Positions 14,885 through 22,266 of a stretch of DNA of 37,552 nucleotides are shown here, piece after piece. Position 1 is the first letter of the stretch, and each line of letters opens with the position of its first letter. The translations under genes and the position numbers were made by a program. Location: the IMG/VR virus record IMGVR_UViG_3300042861_003135, positions 1 to 37,552 of that record. One strand, 5' to 3'. This DNA comes from a virus. The notes beneath the pieces were generated by a model. That model did not search any database. It had not been told where the DNA came from and saw only the letters and a program-made list of their open reading frames with translations.

Positions 14885-15158
14885 CGTTCTATTCCTTTGT
14901 GGTTCGAGGTGTGTTTTGCGTCGCGTTTTCTGCGTCGCGATGACACACATGAGCCATGCGTTTCGAGGAACATCCAGCCGATTCCTGCATGTTTTTCCGG
15001 TAATTCTGCATGTTTTCAGAGAGGCCACCGGTGCCCCAACATTACGCCACCGGCGCGTCCAAACATGCTCCGCATAACGAGGCGAACATGCGGCTAAAAC
15101 GCGACCGTGCGCAAACGGTGGCCCCACGTTTCGAGATGCCAAACCATGGAGGAATGCG
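14885..15158. promoter_or_regulatory. Divergent control region between leftward genes and the packaging operon
   Basis: No gene. Besides repeat copy 6 it holds two direct copies of TGCATGTTTT starting 21 bp apart (14986 and 15007), then two copies of the complementary AACATGC (15062 and 15085). It also holds an imperfect hairpin, AAAC-GTGG with CCAC-GTTT (15113-15131). The terminase operon starts at 15159. Paired operator-like words on one DNA face, between opposing transcripts, suggest a switch region. Confidence 0.5.
14943..14980 (-). promoter_or_regulatory. Start-associated repeat, copy 6 (diverged)
   Basis: ACACACATGAGCCATGCG followed by TT in place of GT (14943-14962), 12-base spacer, then CAGCCG in place of AAGCCG (14975-14980). 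It lies 58 bases before the amidoligase start, the longest spacing of the six. Confidence 0.65.
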
Positions 15159-15365
15159 ATGAGTGACGGAAACAACCAGGTAGATCCGACGAGGCTTTCT
15201 GTAGAGCAAGCGGCGAAACTACTTTCAGCCGCGTACCGAGAACGCATCGAGCCAGAGAAGATCCGACAAGACCTACAAGACGGTGCGCCGGTGAACGTTG
15301 ATGGAACGATCAACCTCGTGCACTACAGCGCATGGCAAGCAAAGGAGATGGGACGTGGCGAGTGA
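15159..15365 (+). CDS. Small protein upstream of terminase, possible small terminase subunit
   Basis: A 68-residue protein with a helix-turn-helix-like character: LSVEQAAKLLSAAYRERIEPEKIRQDLQDGAPVNVDGTINLVHYSAW. The position directly before the large terminase gene, with overlapping ends, suits a DNA-recognition subunit. It is shorter than most small terminases, so this is a suggestion from position and fold type. GGAGG lies before the ATG. It opens the rightward structural operon. Confidence 0.6.
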   Translation: MSDGNNQVDPTRLSVEQAAKLLSAAYRERIEPEKIRQDLQDGAPVNVDGTINLVHYSAWQAKEMGRGE

Positions 15366-17625
15366 TCCAAGGAAGCTAAAACCAAGCGAGCTATGTCGAC
15401 TACTCAACTCGACGCCACTCGGCGAGGTGATCAGCGAACGCCAACTATATCGGCATCGTCAACGCGCCGGCGCACGCATTGGTGATAACAAGACGGTCGA
15501 TCTCCTTCGCTATTGCGCGTGGATGCATATCGTACGACACACACCTCGCACGACAAACGGTGTCGATCCATACGATGCGATGAAGGAGCGAGCGCGTGCA
15601 CGCAATGCAGCGCTTGCACTTGCCGGTCGTGATATTGGAGAATTGCCGGAGGTCGATAATCCAGATCGTAAAGATCGCGCTTCGCGTGACTTCCGGTACT
15701 TTTGCGAGACCTACTTTCCGCTCACGTTTCATCTCGCCTGGTCGCCGGACCACATCAAGGTCATCAACAAGATCGAGCAAGCGGTTGTACATGGCGGTTT
15801 ATTTGCACTCGCGATGGCTCGCGGTAGCGGGAAAAGCTCGATTGCTGAAGTCGCTTGTATCTGGGCCGTTCTTTATGGGCATCGCAACTTCGTTTGTCTG
15901 ATCGGCAGCGATGAAGGGCACGCATGCGATATGCTCGATTCGATCAAAACCGAACTCGACAGCAACGAACTGCTCTTAGCCGACTTCCCGGAGGTTTGTT
16001 TTCCGATTCAAGCTCTCGATGGAATCTCGAATCGCGCAAACGGTCAACTTTACAAAGGCAAACGCACGCAGATCGGATGGACCGCCAAAGAGGTCGTTCT
16101 ACCAACGATCGAAAGTAGCAATGCCAGCGGAGCGATTATCAAGGTCGCCGGCCTAACCGGCCGCATCCGAGGTATGAAGTTCAAACGTCCCGATGGCAGA
16201 ACAGTTCGTCCGAGTCTCGTGGTACTCGATGACCCGCAAACGGATGAGAGCGCTCGGTCACTTTCGCAGTGCGCAAATCGTGAAAGCATACTCGCCGGCG
16301 CAGTCCTTGGCTTAGCTGGTCCTGGCAAGAAGATCTCCGGTATCATGCCTTGCACGGTTATTCGTCCGGGTGATATGGCCGACAATATCCTTGATCGCAA
16401 TCGCCATCCCGAATGGAATGGCGAGCGCACCAAAATGGTCTATTCGTTTCCAAAGAATGAATTGCTATGGGAACGCTATGCCGAGATCCGAGCCGAAGGG
16501 ATGCGTGGCGGTGATGGTGGTGAAGCTGCCACCGAGTTCTATCGTAAGAATCAATCTGCTATGGATGATGGGGCTGTAGTCGCTTGGCAGGAGCGATTCA
16601 ACTACGACGAACTCTCGGCGATTCAGCACGCGATGAATCTCAAATTGCAAGACGAAGCAGCGTTCTTCGCCGAATATCAAAACCAACCTCTGCCAGCGGA
16701 GACCGTTGTCGATGGGATGCTCAAACCAGAAGAGGTCGCCAGCAAGATCAACCGCATGGATCGTGGCTTGGTTTCGATTGGCGCGAATCATCTCACCGCT
16801 TTCATCGACGTCCAGCAGAAGCTGCTTTTCTATGTGGTCGCCGCATGGGAGGACGATTTCACGGGTTATGTGATCGACTATGGTTGTTACCCCGACCAGC
16901 AGCGTCCGTACTTCACGCTACGTGAGGCTCGGCAGACGTTGAGCTCCGAAGCGACTGGAACCGGACTCGAGGGATCGATCTACGCTGGCCTCGAATCGCT
17001 GACATCGAAACTGCTCGATCGCGAGTGGCAACGCGATGATGGTGCAGCGATGCGTATCGGTCGCTGCTTGATCGATGCCAACTGGGGGCAATCGACTGAT
17101 GTTGTCTACCAGTTCTGCAGGCAGTCGAAGCACGCCGCTGTGATCATCCCCAGCCACGGTCGTTTCGTTGGCGCGTCGAGTTTGCCGTTCAGCGAGTATC
17201 GTCGCCGGCCAGGTGATCGCGTAGGACTCAACTGGCGTATCCCCAACGTCCATGGCAAACGAGCCATACGACATGTGGTCTACGATACCAACTGGTGGAA
17301 GTCGTTTATCAACACTCGGCTTCGTGTTTCGATGGGTGATCGTGGTTGCCTCTCGCTCTTTGGTACGAACGCCGAAACGCATCGCATGCTCGGCGAGCAC
17401 CTAACTTCCGAGTACTTCATCAAAACCGAGGCCCGCGGCCGGAGCGTTGATGAGTGGAAGCAGCGCCCGGAGCAGCCCGACAACCACTGGTTCGACTGTT
17501 TGGTTGGTTCTGCAGTCGCGGCATCCATGCAAGGAGTGATTCTTCCAGGCATCGAAGGTAAAGCTGAAGTCCGTAAGGAACGAATGAGCTTTACTGAAAT
17601 GCAAAAGCGACGCCGGAGCAAATAG
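15355..17625 (+). CDS. terL: Terminase large subunit
   Basis: A 756-residue packaging motor. Residues 1-60 look like a helix-turn-helix (LGEVISERQLYRHRQRAGARI). The ATPase has Walker A ARGSGKSS (155-162) and Walker B LVVLDDPQ (288-295). The C-terminal RNase H-like nuclease shows FIDVQQK (D485), CLIDANWG (D574) and HWFDCLVG (D714). It cuts concatemeric DNA and pumps it into proheads through the portal encoded two genes downstream. The start is the GTG at 15355, because AAGGAG lies eight bases before it. The frame is open to 15298, which would bury it in the preceding gene. It overlaps the stop of the small upstream gene by 11 bases. Confidence 0.92.
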   Translation: MASDPRKLKPSELCRLLNSTPLGEVISERQLYRHRQRAGARIGDNKTVDLLRYCAWMHIVRHTPRTTNGVDPYDAMKERARARNAALALAGRDIGELPEVDNPDRKDRASRDFRYFCETYFPLTFHLAWSPDHIKVINKIEQAVVHGGLFALAMARGSGKSSIAEVACIWAVLYGHRNFVCLIGSDEGHACDMLDSIKTELDSNELLLADFPEVCFPIQALDGISNRANGQLYKGKRTQIGWTAKEVVLPTIESSNASGAIIKVAGLTGRIRGMKFKRPDGRTVRPSLVVLDDPQTDESARSLSQCANRESILAGAVLGLAGPGKKISGIMPCTVIRPGDMADNILDRNRHPEWNGERTKMVYSFPKNELLWERYAEIRAEGMRGGDGGEAATEFYRKNQSAMDDGAVVAWQERFNYDELSAIQHAMNLKLQDEAAFFAEYQNQPLPAETVVDGMLKPEEVASKINRMDRGLVSIGANHLTAFIDVQQKLLFYVVAAWEDDFTGYVIDYGCYPDQQRPYFTLREARQTLSSEATGTGLEGSIYAGLESLTSKLLDREWQRDDGAAMRIGRCLIDANWGQSTDVVYQFCRQSKHAAVIIPSHGRFVGASSLPFSEYRRRPGDRVGLNWRIPNVHGKRAIRHVVYDTNWWKSFINTRLRVSMGDRGCLSLFGTNAETHRMLGEHLTSEYFIKTEARGRSVDEWKQRPEQPDNHWFDCLVGSAVAASMQGVILPGIEGKAEVRKERMSFTEMQKRRRSK

Positions 17626-17680
17626 TTCTAGGGGATTGAATCAAAAAAATCTTCTCGTTCGTCCGTCAATCTACATGTGA

Positions 17681-17702
17681 ACCGGGTATTCCTACAGATA
17701 GA
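17681..17702 (+). promoter_or_regulatory. Promoter-like direct repeat, copy B
   Basis: ACCGGGTATTCC, T, ACAGATAGA: identical to 616-637 except for one base. It lies 55 bases after the terminase stop and 56 bases upstream of the start at 17737, so it may drive the head-gene segment separately from the terminase. Confidence 0.5.
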
Positions 17703-17736
17703 AGTCCACGTCTTCATTCTTAGGTAGGCCGATAGC

Positions 17737-17934
17737 ATGTCAGATAACTTGAAAGAGACGATTCGCGAGAGTGCGAAAGCACCCGCTAAGGCATCGGGAG
17801 ATGCCGGAAGCGTCGAGCAGCATAAGCTCACCGAGCAAATCGCTGCAGACAAATATCTAGCATCCAAGGCGGCCGCCTCTAAGCCGAAGCGTGGCCTTCG
17901 ATTTAACAAGCTCGTGCCACCAGGTGCCGACTAA
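17737..17934 (+). CDS. Small head protein, gpW-like position
   Basis: A 65-residue Lys/Ala-rich protein (ETIRESAKAPAKASGDAGSVEQHKLTEQIAADKYLASKAAASKPKRGLRF). It lies between the large terminase and the portal gene, the place of the 68-residue head-tail joining protein gpW in lambda. The sequence is too simple to confirm that relationship. It could equally be a small DNA- or head-associated protein. The ribosome-binding site (AGGTAGG) is distant. A promoter-like repeat lies upstream. Confidence 0.55.
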   Translation: MSDNLKETIRESAKAPAKASGDAGSVEQHKLTEQIAADKYLASKAAASKPKRGLRFNKLVPPGAD

Positions 17935-17967
17935 TCGTTCGCGCCTGATTGAGCTTGTTTCTATAGG

Positions 17968-18094
17968 CAGGGGTGTCGGGTTTAACAGAAGGGATTGATT
18001 CACGGATGTTTAAGTTGTTGTCAGGGATTCTGAGCAGGAACGGCGATCGTAAAGATCGGTCGCTCGTCCGTGGACGCTCGGCCCGACACCCCTG
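17968..18094 (+). promoter_or_regulatory. 13-bp inverted repeat enclosing the portal start
   Basis: CAGGGGTGTCGGG (17968-17980) and CCCGACACCCCTG (18082-18094) are perfect complements 101 bases apart. In mRNA they could form a long stem enclosing the portal Shine-Dalgarno sequence (17987-17995), its ATG (18006) and the first 25 codons, perhaps setting portal translation. Confidence 0.45.
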
Positions 18095-19490
18095 GTCGTT
18101 GGTGAGAATGCTTGGACGCTACGACGCTGCGACCACCACGATCGACAACGTTCGCCACTGGGCGGCCGCCGACGGACTATCGGCCAGCGCGGCCAACAGC
18201 CCTGAAGTACGCCGCACGCTACGCAACCGTTCGCGGTACGAGATCGCCAACAACTCGTATGCCCGAGGTATCTCGCTGACTCTGGCAAACGACTGTGTGG
18301 GTACTGGACCTCGATTGCAGATGCTGACTGCGGATGCATTCGCAAACCACTTTGTTGAGCAGGAGTTCTTTGCTTGGGCTGATACCGTTGGTTTGGCTGA
18401 GAAACTACGCACGATGCGGCTCGCTCGCGTCTCAGATGGTGAATCCTTTGGTTTGCTAACTAGTAACCCAAGAATCGATTCGCCAGTTCAACTTGATCTA
18501 AAGCTGGTCGAAGCCGAACAGGTTACTTCGCCACTCTTGGCACTGGATGGTTATCGCTATCTCGATGGCATTCGCTTCGATGAGCATGGCAACGCGATCT
18601 CTTATGATGTCCTCCGAGAACATCCAGGGGACGACGCTTTCTCGTTGACCGAGAACTATGACACCATCGACGCCAATTCTATTCTTCACTATTTCCGAAG
18701 CGATCGGCCAGGGCAAATCCGTGGCATTCCCGATATAACGCCAGCCCTGCCACTGTTTGCACAATTGCGACGATTCACGCTGGCAGTATTAGCGGCTGCC
18801 GAAACAGCGGCTGATTTCGCAGGGATTCTCTATACCGACGCGCCGGCCGGTGGCGAAGCCGACGCCGCTGAACCTTTCGAACCGATCGAACTGGAGAAGC
18901 GATCTCTGCTAACGATGCCAGGCGGATGGAAGATGGCTCAGATGCACGCTGAGCAACCAGCCACGACATACGCCGAGTTCAAGCGTGAGATTCTCAACGA
19001 AATCGCACGTTGTTTGAACATGCCGTTCAATGTCGCTGCTGGTAATTCGTCGGGTTACAACTACGCCTCCGGGCGACTCGATCACCAAACCTACTTCAAG
19101 TCGATCCGTGTCGAGCAGTCCCAAATGGCTCGCACCGTTCTGGATCGCATTCTGTACGCGTGGCTGCGCGAAGCGATTCTCATCGAAGGCTATCTGCCTA
19201 ACTCGCTTCGCACTCTCGACTCGTCGTTCGAGCATCAATGGTTTTGGGACGGACATGAGCATGTCGACCCAGCCAAAGAAGCCAATGCCCAGAAACTCCG
19301 CCTCGCCAATCATACGACAACTCTGGCCCATGAATACGCGAGGCAGGGGCGTGATTGGGAGGCGGAACTTAAACAACGCGCGAAAGAGATCTCGCTCATG
19401 CGTGAGCTGGGACTCTCGGCCGATTCAACTTCACTTTCTCCAGGAGATGTAACGGATGACGAAGACATTGCAGTCGAACAAGCAGAGTGA
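18006..19490 (+). CDS. Portal protein, lambda type
   Basis: A 494-residue portal of the lambda (Phage_portal_2) family. Typical segments include SYARGISLTLANDCVGTGPRLQM, ARVSDGESFGLL, DANSILHYFRSDRPGQIRGIP and a helical AAETAADFAGILYT. The C-terminal wing reads LNMPFNVAAGNSSGYNYASGRLDHQTYFKSI. Twelve copies form the ring through which DNA enters and to which the tail joins. The ATG at 18006 with AGAAGGGA upstream is preferred to a GTG at 17973. The 3' end overlaps the next gene by 35 bases. A 13-bp inverted repeat brackets the start region. Confidence 0.9.
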   Translation: MFKLLSGILSRNGDRKDRSLVRGRSARHPWSLVRMLGRYDAATTTIDNVRHWAAADGLSASAANSPEVRRTLRNRSRYEIANNSYARGISLTLANDCVGTGPRLQMLTADAFANHFVEQEFFAWADTVGLAEKLRTMRLARVSDGESFGLLTSNPRIDSPVQLDLKLVEAEQVTSPLLALDGYRYLDGIRFDEHGNAISYDVLREHPGDDAFSLTENYDTIDANSILHYFRSDRPGQIRGIPDITPALPLFAQLRRFTLAVLAAAETAADFAGILYTDAPAGGEADAAEPFEPIELEKRSLLTMPGGWKMAQMHAEQPATTYAEFKREILNEIARCLNMPFNVAAGNSSGYNYASGRLDHQTYFKSIRVEQSQMARTVLDRILYAWLREAILIEGYLPNSLRTLDSSFEHQWFWDGHEHVDPAKEANAQKLRLANHTTTLAHEYARQGRDWEAELKQRAKEISLMRELGLSADSTSLSPGDVTDDEDIAVEQAE

Positions 19491-21489
19491 GGTGGATGCC
19501 GAATCGGTACCAAGCTCGCTGCGAATCGTTTGTGACGATTCCAGTTCGATCAATTTACATGCCGCCGAGGCTGCCGAAGAAGGCAAGCCGGCGCTGCGAA
19601 AGTTCTCGATGGTTGCGTACACCGGTGGCGCGATGCGTCTTGGTGGCTGGCCTTACCCTGTCGTTGTGGACCTAGCAGGCATGCGAGTGACTCGTAAGTC
19701 GCGCCCAATCCTCAAGGACCACGATCGCGCCAGTATCGTTGGTCACACCGATGACATCATGGTCGGCGATTCGAGACTGGAAGTCGCCGGCGTAATCTCG
19801 GGTGTAGGCAACACCGCTCAAGAAGTCATCGCCACCAGTGAGAACGGTTTCCCTTGGCAAGCATCGCTCGGAGCGAACGCCGACAAGGTTGTCTTCATTC
19901 CTGAAGGAAAGACTGCGACCGCCAACAGTCGCGAGTTCAAGGGTCCAGTCTACATCGCTCGCAAGTCAACGCTCGGCGAAGTCTCTTTCGTGGCCCTTGG
20001 TGCCGACGATGACACCGAGGCTCGGATTGCAGCTGGCCAGTCTGGCGATGACGAGGAGCTCGATAGCGAACAGCCGGATGACGTCACCACCGAGTCCGAT
20101 GATTCGGAGCTCGACCCGGTGAACGCAAGCCTGGATATGGGCAGCAAGCCCAAGCGTCCTGTCACTAGTGGAGTCGTTTCCAAGATGCGCATCGAAGCCG
20201 CTGCTGAATCCAAACGTATCGCCGGCATTCGCAAAGTGTGTGCTGGCAAGCATCCAGAGATCGAAGCTCGTGCCATTGAAGAAGGCTGGAGCGTTACCAA
20301 AACGGAGTTGGCAGTGCTGCGAATCGAACGACCCAAGGCTCCTGATCAACAGGCAAGCCAACCGATGTACCGACGCGAAGTCCTCGAGGCAGCTTGCTGC
20401 TTATCGGTAGGACTCGACGAAACCAAGTTGCTCAAGGCTTATGGCGAGCGCACGCTCAACTCTGCCGATCCACTTCGTCACATCGGCTTGCGTGAGCTCG
20501 TCGCCGAGTGCGCACGGCTCGAAGGCTTCGATGTTCCTCGCGTCTTCGGCGATGGAACGGCAACGATTCGCGCCGGCTTCTCGACGATGTCACTTCCAGG
20601 CATCCTCGAGAACGTCATGAACAAGACGCTTCTGTCTGCCTATGAGTCGACACCGATCGCAGCGTTTGATTTGTGCAGCATTGGAACTGTGAGCGACTTC
20701 AAGGAAATCGCTCGCTATCGATTGCTTGGTACCGGCGGGTTTGAAAAAGTCGCGCCGGATGGTGAGCTCAAGCATGGCAAGCTTTCCGACCAAAAGTACA
20801 GCAACAAGGCTGATACTTATGGCCAGATCCTTGCGTTGACGCGCCACGACATCATCAACGATGACCTCAACGCATTCATGGACATACCGCGTCAAATGGG
20901 TCGCAGCGGAGCCGAGTCGATCGACGACCTGTTCTTTACGTTGCTCCTCAAGAACACCGGGTTCTTCTCCTCGGCTAACGCCAACTTGCTCACGGGTCCA
21001 GACACAAAGTTCGGTCCCGAATCACTCACCGTTGCCAAGACAACCTTCCGCAAACAGAAGGCTGGACCGAGCAACAAAGCCAAGGACCAAAAGCCGATTA
21101 ACATTCGGCCCGAATTCCTGGTTGTTCCTGTCGAGATTGAAACCGACGCCGAACTGCTGATGGGCTCTGCGCAATTGATGATCGATGCGCAAGGAACGCC
21201 GACCAAGATCCCGGTCGACAACCCTCACCGCAACAAGTACCGCGTCATTTCAACGCCGCACTTGTCGGACAGCTACTACCAGGGAGCCAGCGGCTCGGCT
21301 TGGTATCTGTTCGCTAATCCGAATGTGCTGCCGGCGTTTGAGATTGTGTTCCTCAATGGTCGACGCACGCCGGTCATCGAACGCGTTGAAATGCCTGCCA
21401 ACACACTTGGCATGGGCTTCCGTTCTTACATCGACTTCGGTGTGAACTCGCAAGACCCACGCGCTGCTGTGAAGGTCACCGGCGAGTGA
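19456..21489 (+). CDS. Prohead protease-major capsid protein fusion
   Basis: A 677-residue fusion. Residues about 45-200 are a prohead protease of the HK97/U35 type: PILKDHD...IVGHT with the likely catalytic His, and FPWQASLGA with the likely Ser. An acidic linker follows (about 200-230), then a helical scaffold-like part. Residues about 375-677 form a Mu gpT-like major capsid domain, with SLPGILENVMNKTLLSAYE, ALTRHDIINDDL and WYLFANPNVLPAFEIVFLNGRRTPVIE. The N-terminal part would scaffold the shell and then free the capsid domain by cleavage, as in phages with similar fusions. The start has CAGGAGAT upstream and lies inside the end of the portal gene, indicating coupled expression. Confidence 0.85.
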   Translation: MTKTLQSNKQSEVDAESVPSSLRIVCDDSSSINLHAAEAAEEGKPALRKFSMVAYTGGAMRLGGWPYPVVVDLAGMRVTRKSRPILKDHDRASIVGHTDDIMVGDSRLEVAGVISGVGNTAQEVIATSENGFPWQASLGANADKVVFIPEGKTATANSREFKGPVYIARKSTLGEVSFVALGADDDTEARIAAGQSGDDEELDSEQPDDVTTESDDSELDPVNASLDMGSKPKRPVTSGVVSKMRIEAAAESKRIAGIRKVCAGKHPEIEARAIEEGWSVTKTELAVLRIERPKAPDQQASQPMYRREVLEAACCLSVGLDETKLLKAYGERTLNSADPLRHIGLRELVAECARLEGFDVPRVFGDGTATIRAGFSTMSLPGILENVMNKTLLSAYESTPIAAFDLCSIGTVSDFKEIARYRLLGTGGFEKVAPDGELKHGKLSDQKYSNKADTYGQILALTRHDIINDDLNAFMDIPRQMGRSGAESIDDLFFTLLLKNTGFFSSANANLLTGPDTKFGPESLTVAKTTFRKQKAGPSNKAKDQKPINIRPEFLVVPVEIETDAELLMGSAQLMIDAQGTPTKIPVDNPHRNKYRVISTPHLSDSYYQGASGSAWYLFANPNVLPAFEIVFLNGRRTPVIERVEMPANTLGMGFRSYIDFGVNSQDPRAAVKVTGE

Positions 21490-21497
21490 TCTCCTTA

Positions 21498-21569
21498 GAT
21501 GGGTCGGATCTGTCGGATTCGACCCATCCGTCCTAACAAACTCAAGACTCAAGACTCAGGACTCCAGAC
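21498..21569 (+). repeat. Hairpin and heptamer repeats after the capsid gene
   Basis: GATGGGTCG (21498-21506) pairs with CGACCCATC (21520-21528). Then ACTCAAG, ACTCAAG, ACTCAGG and ACTCCAG run in tandem (21540-21567). They fill the 84-bp gap to the next gene. The hairpin may stabilise the capsid message. The heptamers look like slippage products and lie where a ribosome-binding site would be. Confidence 0.6.
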
Positions 21570-21573
21570 TGAT

Positions 21574-21903
21574 ATGCAAGCTCAATTTGTTCATGACGGT
21601 AAGGCCGTCGATTTCACTCCCACCGTTGATGTCGCGGTTGGATCAATCGTGATCCAAGGCGACTTGGTGGGGATTACCAAACGCGACATCAAGGCCGGCT
21701 CGCTCGGCTCGATCGCTGTGGAAGGTGTCTTTGACATTCCCAAAGACCCCGCTCTGGCAATCGAGTTCGAAGCGGGCACCAAGGTCTACGTCGATGAAGA
21801 CGGGGCTGTGGTCGCTGACGATGTTGGCACCAAGTATCTGGGCAAAGTCGTCACCGACGCTGCCGCCACTGATTCCTTTGTCCGCGTTCGCCTGAGCCAG
21901 TGA
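21574..21903 (+). CDS. DUF2190 capsid-associated protein, copy 1
   Basis: A 109-residue beta-rich protein with the DUF2190 pattern: VDFTPTVDVAVGSIVIQGDLVGITKRDIKAGSLGSIAVEGVFDIPKD, then AGTKVYVDEDGAVV and SFVRVRLSQ. DUF2190 proteins lie just after capsid genes in many phages and are probably decoration or cement proteins. The ATG at 21574 is used, and the frame is open to 21499 across the hairpin and repeats. A second member follows nine bases downstream, giving a tandem pair. Confidence 0.8.
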   Translation: MQAQFVHDGKAVDFTPTVDVAVGSIVIQGDLVGITKRDIKAGSLGSIAVEGVFDIPKDPALAIEFEAGTKVYVDEDGAVVADDVGTKYLGKVVTDAAATDSFVRVRLSQ

Positions 21904-21912
21904 TGAGACACC

Positions 21913-22266
21913 GTGAGCAACAACGCACAAATCATAAACATTGGAGCGATCCACGTTGCTGACGGCACGACCGTCGACTTCGTACCTGAGGTTGATGTGC
22001 CTGCAGGTTCGATCGTCGTCGTGGGAAAGCTTGTGGGCATCGCCAAGTTTGGGATTGGTGCGGGCTCACGAGGCAGCATCACGGTTCGCGGCGTCTTTGA
22101 CGTCGTAAAGGACCCAACCACCAATATTCCCGCTGGGACGATCCTTTACTGGTCGCAGATCAGTTGGCATGTGGTCAAGAACGCTTACTCCCATTCGATG
22201 ATCGGCAAAGCCATAGAGGCCGCGCCGCCAGGCACACTCACAGTCCGCTTACGTTTGAGTCAATAG
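21913..22266 (+). CDS. DUF2190 capsid-associated protein, copy 2
   Basis: A 117-residue paralogue of the upstream protein. The shared order of motifs is VDFVPEVDVPAGSIVVVGKLVGIAKFGIGAGSRGSITVRGVFDVVKD, then AGTILYWSQISW and LTVRLRLSQ. The start is a GTG without a clear Shine-Dalgarno, so it may depend on translation of copy 1. The two copies have diverged most in the C-terminal third. The pair may decorate different capsid sites or have become specialised. Confidence 0.78.
   Translation: MSNNAQIINIGAIHVADGTTVDFVPEVDVPAGSIVVVGKLVGIAKFGIGAGSRGSITVRGVFDVVKDPTTNIPAGTILYWSQISWHVVKNAYSHSMIGKAIEAAPPGTLTVRLRLSQ

Larger units (their letters stand above)
9683..15097 (+). other. 5.4-kb stop-free frame antisense to eleven genes
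   Basis: This plus-strand frame is open for 1,804 codons. It lies opposite eleven minus-strand genes and their roughly 1.5 kb of gaps. Every minus-strand stop begins at a coordinate with remainder 2 modulo 3, so each minus codon faces exactly one plus codon. The minus genes contain no TTA, CTA or TCA codons, whereas the sigma gene alone has four in 198. The first in-frame ATGs are at 9800 and 9806, with AGGAGGT at 9779-9785, a wider spacing than usual. Five of six 38-bp repeats are read in this frame as (N/D)THEPC. The translation has no recognisable domain and looks like antisense sequence. It is listed as a structural fact, not as a confident gene. Confidence 0.3.

Noticed and set aside
12099-14980. 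The six repeats as a CRISPR array or integron attC sites
   Set aside because: They are separated by 335-1,160 bases that contain genes, the spacing is tied to start codons, and no cas or integron integrase gene is present. They do not show attC core sites and lie upstream, not downstream, of each gene.
14885-15313. N-terminal extension of the amidoligase to 15313 (428 residues)
   Set aside because: The extra 143 residues have no family match, run through repeat copy 6 and the control region, and a good ribosome-binding site supports the ATG at 14884.
616-17702. The 22-bp direct repeat as phage attachment sites
   Set aside because: The copies do not bracket the element (phage genes lie outside them), there is no integrase or tRNA next to them, and both lie just upstream of gene starts.
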